From NCBI RefSeq assembly GCF_016918855.1, contig NZ_JADKYB010000004.1, positions 124,001 to 188,000 of the forward strand: a stretch of DNA of 64,000 nt, in the 5' to 3' direction. The stretch comes from Actinacidiphila acididurans. Its GTDB lineage: Bacteria; Actinomycetota; Actinomycetes; Streptomycetales; Streptomycetaceae. A program made the translations under genes and the position numbers. Positions 58,528 through 64,000 of this stretch are shown piece after piece. The notes under the pieces are model-generated. The model had not been told where the DNA came from, did no database searches, and saw only the letters and a program-made list of their open reading frames with translations. The stretch's first letter is position 1, and each line of letters opens with the position of its first letter.

Positions 58528-59958
58528 TCAGCGCACGGCCGGCGCCTTGGGCTGCTTGAGCAGGAGCACCAGCAGCACCGACAGGCCGGAGAAAATCGCG
58601 CCCATGGTGAAGCCCGCGGTGGCGCCGTGGATGAACGGCTGGCTGTGGGCGTGCCGGGAGACCGTGCCGAAGACCGTCACCAGGATGGACAGGCCCAGGC
58701 TGCCGCCGATCTGCTGCATCGTCTGGAGCAGCCCGGAGGCCGAACCCGCGTCCTTGGGCTCGACGCCGGACAGGATGAAGGTGTTCAGCGGCATCACCGT
58801 CAGGCCCAGGCCCACGCCCATCAGGATCAGCGCCCCCAGGATGCCGTTGGCGTACCCGTCGCCGGCGCTGAGCTGGGTGATCCAGATCATGCCGCCCAGG
58901 TTGAGCGTGGAGCCCACCGTGGCGGTGCGCTTGGCGCCGAACCGGGCCAGGGCGCGCGGCGCGATCCGGGCGGACAGGAACAGCGGGCCGGCCAGCGGCA
59001 GGAAGGCGAAGCCGGTCTTGAGCGGGCTGTAGCCCAGGTACGTCTGGAGGTACTGGGTGGTGAAGTAGAAGACACCGAACATGGCCGCGGGGAACAGCAG
59101 CATGAAGCCGTAGCACAGGGCGCGGTTGCGGTCGCTGAACAGCCGCAGCACGACCAGCGGGCGCTCCACCCGCGTCTCGTTGATGAGGAAGGCGGCGAGC
59201 AGCAGGGCCGCGGCGACGAAGGTGCCGATGGCGCGCGGGTCGCTCCAGCGGCTCTCGGCGACGCGGATGAACGCGTACACCAGGCTGGCCATGCCGAGGG
59301 TGCCGGTCAGGGCGCCGGCGATGTCGAACCGGCCGCCGCGGTGGCGTTCGGTCTCGCGGATGAAGCGCGGGGCGAACAGCACGATGGCGATGCCGACCGG
59401 GATGTTGACGAAGAACACCCAGCGCCAGGAGCCCCAGTCGGTGAGCATGCCGCCGACGGTGAGGCCGATCGCGGAGCCGGCGCCGGAGATCGCGGAGAAG
59501 ACACTGAGCGCGCGGTTGCGCTCGGCGCCCTCGGAGAAGGTGGTGGCGATCAGGGCGAGCGTGCTGGGCGCGGCGAGCGCGGCGGCGGCACCCTGCAGTC
59601 CGCGGGCGATCAGCAGGACCGCCGCGTCGTTGGCCAGGCCGCCGGCGATCGAGGCGAGGGTGAAGGCCGAGACGCCCCAGATGAGGGCGGTGCGACGGCC
59701 TATCAGGTCGCCTATTCGGCTGCCGAGCAGCAGCAGGCCGCCGAAGGCCAGCGTGTAGACGTTCAGCACCCACGACATGTTGGTGGGCGAGAAACCGAGG
59801 TGGCGGCCGATGCCGGGCAGCGCCACGTTCACCACGGTGGCGTCGAGCAGCAGCATGAGCTGGGTGCCGACGATCGCCGCGAGGGCGAGGAACGGGTGCT
59901 TTCTGGTGGGTGACGGGCGAACGGCGCCGGCCGTCTCCCGAACGGTGGGGGTGGACAT
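58528..59958 (-). CDS. MFS drug exporter, DHA2 (14-helix) type
   Basis: 476 residues from the ATG at 59958. Fourteen hydrophobic segments are expected. Motifs include GTQLMLLLDATVVNVALPGIGRHLGFSPTNMSWVLNVYTLAFGGLLLLGSRIGDLIGRRTALI (motif D1 and A) and GAGSAIGLTVGGMLTDWGSWRWVFFVNIPVGI (motif C and following). This is the EmrB/QacA family that exports drugs with the proton gradient. It is divergent from a TetR gene across 294 bp that holds two operator-like palindromes, one on each side of a minus-strand -10-like TATAGT. Confidence 0.93.
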   Translation of the reverse strand: MSTPTVRETAGAVRPSPTRKHPFLALAAIVGTQLMLLLDATVVNVALPGIGRHLGFSPTNMSWVLNVYTLAFGGLLLLGSRIGDLIGRRTALIWGVSAFTLASIAGGLANDAAVLLIARGLQGAAAALAAPSTLALIATTFSEGAERNRALSVFSAISGAGSAIGLTVGGMLTDWGSWRWVFFVNIPVGIAIVLFAPRFIRETERHRGGRFDIAGALTGTLGMASLVYAFIRVAESRWSDPRAIGTFVAAALLLAAFLINETRVERPLVVLRLFSDRNRALCYGFMLLFPAAMFGVFYFTTQYLQTYLGYSPLKTGFAFLPLAGPLFLSARIAPRALARFGAKRTATVGSTLNLGGMIWITQLSAGDGYANGILGALILMGVGLGLTVMPLNTFILSGVEPKDAGSASGLLQTMQQIGGSLGLSILVTVFGTVSRHAHSQPFIHGATAGFTMGAIFSGLSVLLVLLLKQPKAPAVR

Positions 59959-60000
59959 GGGTGAGTGGCCTCCAGCGGAGAGACAACGGAGGGCGGCAAA

Positions 60001-60039
60001 CGGAGGTAGCCTCCGAAAACTATACGGAGACACCCTCCG
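60001..60039. promoter_or_regulatory. Two TetR operator-like palindromes over the MFS promoter
   Basis: CGGAGG-TAG-CCTCCG (60001-60015) is perfect; CGGAGA-CAC-CCTCCG (60025-60039) has one mismatch. Centres are 24 bp apart, with TATAGT (minus strand) between them. The divergent TetR protein is the likely repressor. Confidence 0.65.
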
Positions 60040-60252
60040 GATCTACAATCGCTTTCGGTGGCGGATCCCGGGTCGGTCACATCCGAGTCGGTCACACGCG
60101 GGCCGCGTACGGATCGGGTACGGGTCGGATCCCGGTCGGACCACGGTCGCGTCCGAGCCGCGTACCGTGAGGACAGGACGTGCGGACAGGAGCGGCGGCG
60201 CCGGACGGGAGCGGCCCCGCAGCGGAGGGCACCCCGGGAGGGACGAGGGCAC

Positions 60253-60843
60253 ATGCGGGCAGACGCGCAGCGCAATTACGACCGGCTGGTGGAAGAAGCA
60301 CAGCAGGCCTTCATCGTGCACGGGACGAGCGCCGCCCTGGAGGACATCGCCCGGCACGCGGGCGTCGGCATCGGCACGCTCTACCGCCACTTCCCCGACC
60401 GCTACAGCCTGCTGAACGCGGTCTTCGAGCGCGAACTCGACGACCTGGTGCAGCGCTCGGTGGAACTCCTGGCCGCCGGGACCGACCCGGCCACGGCCGT
60501 CATCGACTGGCTGCGCATGGTGGCCGTGCACTCCACCTCGTACCGGGGCCTGGCCGCGGCCATCATGGAGGGCGACGGCTATCAGCGCATGCAGTCCTGC
60601 AAGTCCAAGCTCCGCTCGGCCGGCGGCACCCTGCTGTGGCGCGCCCAGGAGGCCGGCGCGATCCGCTCCGACGTGCAGATCGGCGATCTGCTCAAGCTGA
60701 CCTACGCGCTGGTGCTGGCCGCCGAGAAGAACCCGGAGGAGCCGGGCCTGTTCGACCGCCTGATGTCCCTCGCGGTGGACGGGATGCGGCCGCGGGCCGC
60801 GGCGACGGCGGGCGTGTCGGCGGGGCGTACGGCGGCGGACTGA
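60253..60843 (+). CDS. TetR-family transcriptional repressor
   Basis: 196 residues from the ATG at 60253. The N-terminal HTH is at about 10-55 (YDRLVEEAQQAFIVHGTSAALEDIARHAGVGIGTLYRHFPDRYSLLNAVFE). The C-terminal ligand domain is helical, with LAAAIMEGDGYQRMQSCKSKLRSAGG and LLKLTYALVLAAEKNP, typical of the TetR_C SbtR-like group. It faces the MFS exporter gene and probably represses it, and perhaps itself, through the paired palindromes between them. Confidence 0.92.
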   Translation: MRADAQRNYDRLVEEAQQAFIVHGTSAALEDIARHAGVGIGTLYRHFPDRYSLLNAVFERELDDLVQRSVELLAAGTDPATAVIDWLRMVAVHSTSYRGLAAAIMEGDGYQRMQSCKSKLRSAGGTLLWRAQEAGAIRSDVQIGDLLKLTYALVLAAEKNPEEPGLFDRLMSLAVDGMRPRAAATAGVSAGRTAAD

Positions 60844-60979
60844 GCGCGCTCGGAGGATCGCGGGAGCGCGTGATCGTACCGGCGGATGGTCGGACGGACG
60901 GGTCGTCGTACGGACCGGACGTTCGTACGGACCGGTCGTCGTACGGGCGGATGGTCGTACGTGTGCCTGTCGGCCGGGG

Positions 60980-61933
60980 TCAGCGGCGGCGGACGTCGGC
61001 GAGGCGGGGGGCGGCCGGGTCGGCGCCGGTGACGGACGGGGGCTGGGACGGGGGCTGCGGGCGCTCGGCGCGCAGCGGCGGCTGGTGCCGCCGGGGCCCG
61101 GGCACGGGGTGCTGTTCGCGCGGGCGCCCGGCGGCGACGGCGTCCGCGCCCGCGAGCCGGGCCACGTTGATCTGGACCCCGCGGTCGGCGAGTGCCTGGA
61201 GTTCGGCGGCCGCCCGCTCGCCGTCGGCCGGCGGCTCGTCGGTCACCAGATGGGTGATCAGGTCGGTGGGCACGGTCTGGAACATGGTGTCGGTGCCGAG
61301 CTTGGTGTGGTCGGCCAGCACCACCACCTCGGCCGCGGCCTGCACCAGCGCGCGGTCGACGCTGGCGCACAGCATGTTGGACGTGGACAGGCCCCGCTCG
61401 GCGGTCAGCCCGGCGCCGGACAGGAACGCCCGGCCGACCCGCAGCCCTTGCAGGGACTGCTCGGCGCCGCTGCCCACCAGCCCGTAGTCGGAGCCGCGCA
61501 GGGTGCCGCCGGTCATCACCACCTCGACCCGGTTGGCGTGCGCCAGGGCCTGGGCGACCAGCAGGGAGTTGGTCACCACGGTCAGGCCCGGCACCCGGGC
61601 CAGCCGCCGGGCGAACTCCTGAGTGGTGGTGCCCGCGCCGACGACGATCGCCTCGCCCTCGTCGACCAGGGCGGCCGCCACGTCGGCGATGGCGGTCTTC
61701 TCGGCCGTCGCGAGGTGGGACTTCTGCGGGAAACCCGACTCCCTGGTGAATCCGCCCGGTAGCACGGCTCCACCGTGCCGGCGGTCCAGCAGTCCTTCGG
61801 CCTCCAGGGCGCGTACGTCGCGGCGCACGGTCACTTCGGAGGTCTGGACGACCCGGGCGAGCTCACGGAGCGACACGGCCCCGTTGGCCCGCACCATTTC
61901 GAGGATCAATTGGCGACGTTCTGCAGCGAACAC
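60980..61933 (-). CDS. DeoR/GlpR-family transcriptional regulator
   Basis: 317 residues. The N-terminal winged HTH has MFAAERRQLILEMVRANGAVSLRELARVVQTSEVTVRRDVRALEAEGLLDRRHGGAV. The sugar-phosphate sensor domain has IVVGAGTTTQEFARRL, VVTNSLLVAQALAHA, VVMTGGTLRGSDYGLVGSGAEQSL, FLSGAGLTAERGLST and VVVLADHTKLG. The C-terminal 55 residues are Pro/Arg-rich and not part of the family. The target is unknown; no sugar operon is adjacent. Confidence 0.92.
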   Translation of the reverse strand: MFAAERRQLILEMVRANGAVSLRELARVVQTSEVTVRRDVRALEAEGLLDRRHGGAVLPGGFTRESGFPQKSHLATAEKTAIADVAAALVDEGEAIVVGAGTTTQEFARRLARVPGLTVVTNSLLVAQALAHANRVEVVMTGGTLRGSDYGLVGSGAEQSLQGLRVGRAFLSGAGLTAERGLSTSNMLCASVDRALVQAAAEVVVLADHTKLGTDTMFQTVPTDLITHLVTDEPPADGERAAAELQALADRGVQINVARLAGADAVAAGRPREQHPVPGPRRHQPPLRAERPQPPSQPPSVTGADPAAPRLADVRRR

Positions 61934-62114
61934 GAAACCGACAGTAACGCCGCCGACCGTGAACTTTCAGCGTTATGCACCAGATGACGGAAGACCTGCG
62001 CAAAACAGACCGTCACGTGCTATGAGGCGACCATGCGTTCGCCTCGCCGGCGGGGCTCCGCCCGGGAGCGTGCACCCGCTTGACGCCGGGCCCTCGGCCT
62101 TCCGCCCTCAGCGC

Positions 62115-63587
62115 TCAGCCGCCGCCGTCGCCGCTCTTGCGGGCGTGCAGCTGCCGCGCCACCTCCGCGACCGAGCCGGACAGCGACGGGTAGACGGTGA
62201 AGGCGTTGGCGATCTGCTCGACGGTGAGGCTGTTGTCGACCGCGATCGCGATGGGGTGGATCAGCTCGCTCGCCTTGGGGGCGACCACCACGCCGCCGAC
62301 CACGATGCCGGTGCCGGGGCGGCAGAAGATCTTCACGAAGCCGTCCCGGATGCCCTGCATCTTCGCCCGCGGATTGCGCAGCAGCGGCAGCTTCACCGAG
62401 TCGGCCACGATCCGCCCGGCGTCGACGTCGGCCTGGGAGTAGCCGACGGTGGCGATCTCCGGGTCGGTGAAGACGTTCGCCGAGACCGTCTTGAGGTTCA
62501 GCGGGCCCACTGTGTCGCCGAGGAAGTGGTACATAGCGATCCGGCCCTGCATGGCCGCGACCGACGCGAGCGCGAGGACCCCGGTGACGTCGCCGGCCGC
62601 GTACACGCCCGGCGCACTCGTCCGGGAGACCCGGTCGGTCTTGATGTGGCCGGACTCGGTCACCTTGACCCCGGCCTCCTCCAGGCCCATCCCGGCGGTG
62701 TTGGGGATCGCGCCGACCGCCATCAGGCAGTGCGAGCCGGTGATCACCCGGCCGTCGGCGAGCGTGACCTCGACCCGGTCGCCCACCCTCTTGGCGGAGG
62801 CCGCCCGGGAGCGGGCCATCACGTTCATGCCGCGGCGCCGGAAGACGTCCTCCAGCACGGCCGCCGCGTCCGGGTCCTCGCCGGGCAGCACCCGGTCCCG
62901 GGAGGAGACCAGGGTGACGTGCGAGCCGAGCGCCTGGTACGCGCCCGCGAACTCGGCGCCGGTGACGCCCGAGCCCACCACGATCAGTTCCTCGGGCAGC
63001 TCGTCGAGGTCGTAGACCTGGGTCCAGTTCAGGATGCGCTCGCCGTCCGGGCGGGCGTCCTCCAGTTCGCGCGGGCGGCCGCCGGTGGCGATGAGCACCG
63101 CGTCGGCGGTCAGCCGCTCCTGGGTGCCGTCGTGGTGGTCGACCACCACGCAGCGGGTGCCCTCGGCGGTCTGGCAGCCCTCCAGCCGGCCGCGGCCGCG
63201 CACCACCCGCGCGCCGGCCCGGGTGACCGAGGCGGTGATGTCGTGCGACTGGGCCAGCGCGAGCCGCTTGACCCGGCGGTTGACCTTGCCCAGGTCCACG
63301 CCGACCACCCGGGAGGGGCCGCCCAGCGGGGTACGGGGCTCCGCGCCGGCGCCGGGCGCGGCGGGCGGGTCGGCCACGATGACGCCGAGCTCCTCGTACG
63401 ACGAATCGAAGGTCGTCATCACCTCGGCGGTGGCGATGAGCGTCTTGGACGGTACGCAGTCGGTCAGGACGGACGCGCCGCCGAGGCCGTCGCGGTCCAC
63501 CACGGTCACGTCCGCGCCGAGCTGTGCGGCGACGAGGGCGGCTTCGTAGCCGCCGGGGCCGCCGCCGATGATCACGATCCTGGTCAC
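62115..63587 (-). CDS. lpdA: NAD(P)H-quinone dehydrogenase, LpdA-type flavoprotein
   Basis: 490 residues from the GTG at 63587 (GGGGGT upstream). The pyridine nucleotide-disulfide reductase fold has the FAD motif IVIIGGGPGGYEAALVAAQLG, the second nucleotide motif LIVVGSGVTGAEFAGAYQALG, VYAAGDVTGVLALASVAAMQG, and the dimer domain AVDNSLTVEQIANAFTVYPSLSGSVAEVARQL. The redox-disulfide position reads GGASVLTDCVPSKTL, with only one cysteine. It is therefore not a dihydrolipoamide dehydrogenase but matches mycobacterial LpdA, an NAD(P)H quinone reductase. Confidence 0.9.
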   Translation of the reverse strand: MTRIVIIGGGPGGYEAALVAAQLGADVTVVDRDGLGGASVLTDCVPSKTLIATAEVMTTFDSSYEELGVIVADPPAAPGAGAEPRTPLGGPSRVVGVDLGKVNRRVKRLALAQSHDITASVTRAGARVVRGRGRLEGCQTAEGTRCVVVDHHDGTQERLTADAVLIATGGRPRELEDARPDGERILNWTQVYDLDELPEELIVVGSGVTGAEFAGAYQALGSHVTLVSSRDRVLPGEDPDAAAVLEDVFRRRGMNVMARSRAASAKRVGDRVEVTLADGRVITGSHCLMAVGAIPNTAGMGLEEAGVKVTESGHIKTDRVSRTSAPGVYAAGDVTGVLALASVAAMQGRIAMYHFLGDTVGPLNLKTVSANVFTDPEIATVGYSQADVDAGRIVADSVKLPLLRNPRAKMQGIRDGFVKIFCRPGTGIVVGGVVVAPKASELIHPIAIAVDNSLTVEQIANAFTVYPSLSGSVAEVARQLHARKSGDGGG

Positions 63588-63658
63588 ACCCCCATTGTCC
63601 CGCACGCGCCAAGGTGGGCGTGCGCGGGTCCGGCCGGGATTGGTCGTACTCTCATGGC

Positions 63659-64000
63659 ATGTCGCTCTACGCCGCCTATGCGAGCAACCTGGACGCACGG
63701 CTGATGACGCGCAGGGCCCCGCACTCACCGCTGCGCGGCATCGGGTGGCTGGACGGCTGGCGGCTGACCTTCGGCGGCGAGCAAATGGGCTGGGAAGGCG
63801 CGCTCGCCACGGTCGTGGAGGCGCTCGGCGAGCAGGTCTTCGTCGGGTTGTACGACATCGCGCCGGTGGACGAGGAATCCCTCGACCGCTGGGAGGGCGT
63901 CCCGATGGGGATCTACCGGCGGACCACGGTGCGGGTGCACACGCTGGAGGGCGATCAGCCGGCGTGGCTCTACGTCCTCAACGACTACGAGGGCGGGCTG
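63659..64000 (+). CDS. Gamma-glutamylcyclotransferase-like protein (partial, cut by window end)
   Basis: The frame from the ATG at 63659 is open to the window edge (114 codons). It starts MSLYAAYASNLDARLMTRRAP, close to the Y-(G/A)-S-N-L loop of the GGCT/AIG2 fold. It continues with GWEGALATVVEALGEQVFVGLYDI, LDRWEGVPMGIYRRTTVRV and AWLYVLNDYEGG. GGCT proteins release 5-oxoproline from gamma-glutamyl peptides; many bacterial members have other substrates. The catalytic Glu is probably in the DEESLDRWEG region. It is divergent from lpdA by about 70 bp. Confidence 0.8.
   Translation, partial: MSLYAAYASNLDARLMTRRAPHSPLRGIGWLDGWRLTFGGEQMGWEGALATVVEALGEQVFVGLYDIAPVDEESLDRWEGVPMGIYRRTTVRVHTLEGDQPAWLYVLNDYEGGL

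Overview
The window is high-GC actinobacterial DNA of Streptomyces/Kitasatospora type. It has many GTG/TTG starts, mycothiol metabolism (mca), ECF42 and SigE-family sigma factors, an LAxTG sortase substrate and streptomycete intergenic repeats. The order mca-greA, metB-msrA and hutH-GGDEF-echA-cya-birA-pccB-pccE-maf-accA2 is the familiar conserved chromosome of Streptomyces; this last statement is from general knowledge of the genus, no alignment was run.

Positions 1-8640 are the integrase-proximal end of a prophage or phage-derived integrative element. Its genes lie almost entirely on the minus strand: prim-pol primase, PAPS-reductase-like protein, a frame-broken C5 DNA methyltransferase with a 19-base C tract, a Cas4/RecB-like nuclease, a small HTH (Xis-like) protein, a Holliday-junction-resolvase-like nuclease, and a large serine recombinase. 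The att junction lies just after the integrase. Host coding resumes inside the Walker A motif of an ABC transporter ATPase, so the element has cut that gene. The other element end lies left of the window.

Positions 8643-23000 hold the truncated ATPase with its FtsX-type permease, a VapBC-like pair, a DGPF/YCII gene with an ECF42 sigma factor, mca with a small membrane protein, DUF4307, greA, a drrAB-type exporter with an 18-bp palindrome upstream, threonine dehydratase, a MarR regulator, a sigma-like/membrane protein pair, metB and msrA.

Positions 23000-32300 are accessory and scarred. A creatininase-family gene follows an XRE-type regulator broken by an 11-bp tandem duplication. A lower-GC two-gene module (polytopic membrane protein plus nucleotidyltransferase-like protein) runs into a truncated gene at its right edge. 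Then come two paralogous small genes flanking a secreted-like remnant, an orphan gltD-like gene with an internal duplicated insertion, and three tandem ~131-bp copies of the 3' end of an NAD(P)-binding gene. A GOLPH3-like gene and a GT87-type mannosyltransferase close the block; the latter ends inside a dispersed repeat.

Positions 33400-43400 carry an SDR, a VOC protein, a PAP2-family membrane enzyme, an Asp23/sigma-factor module (Asp23, ECF sigma with a long Gly-Ala tract, zinc-finger/Asp23 fusion, short Asp23-like protein), and a complete xylose locus (xylA divergent from xylB and a ROK regulator).

Positions 43400-64000 are mostly core: L,D-transpeptidase, sortase substrate, hutH (with a streptomycete repeat inserted in frame), GGDEF protein, enoyl-CoA hydratase, adenylate cyclase, birA, acyl-CoA carboxylase beta, epsilon and alpha subunits, maf, an MFS/TetR pair with two operator-like palindromes, a DeoR regulator, an LpdA-type flavoprotein, and the start of a gamma-glutamylcyclotransferase-like gene cut by the window end. 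BirA, the carboxylase subunits and their biotin domain form one functional group for acyl-CoA carboxylation.
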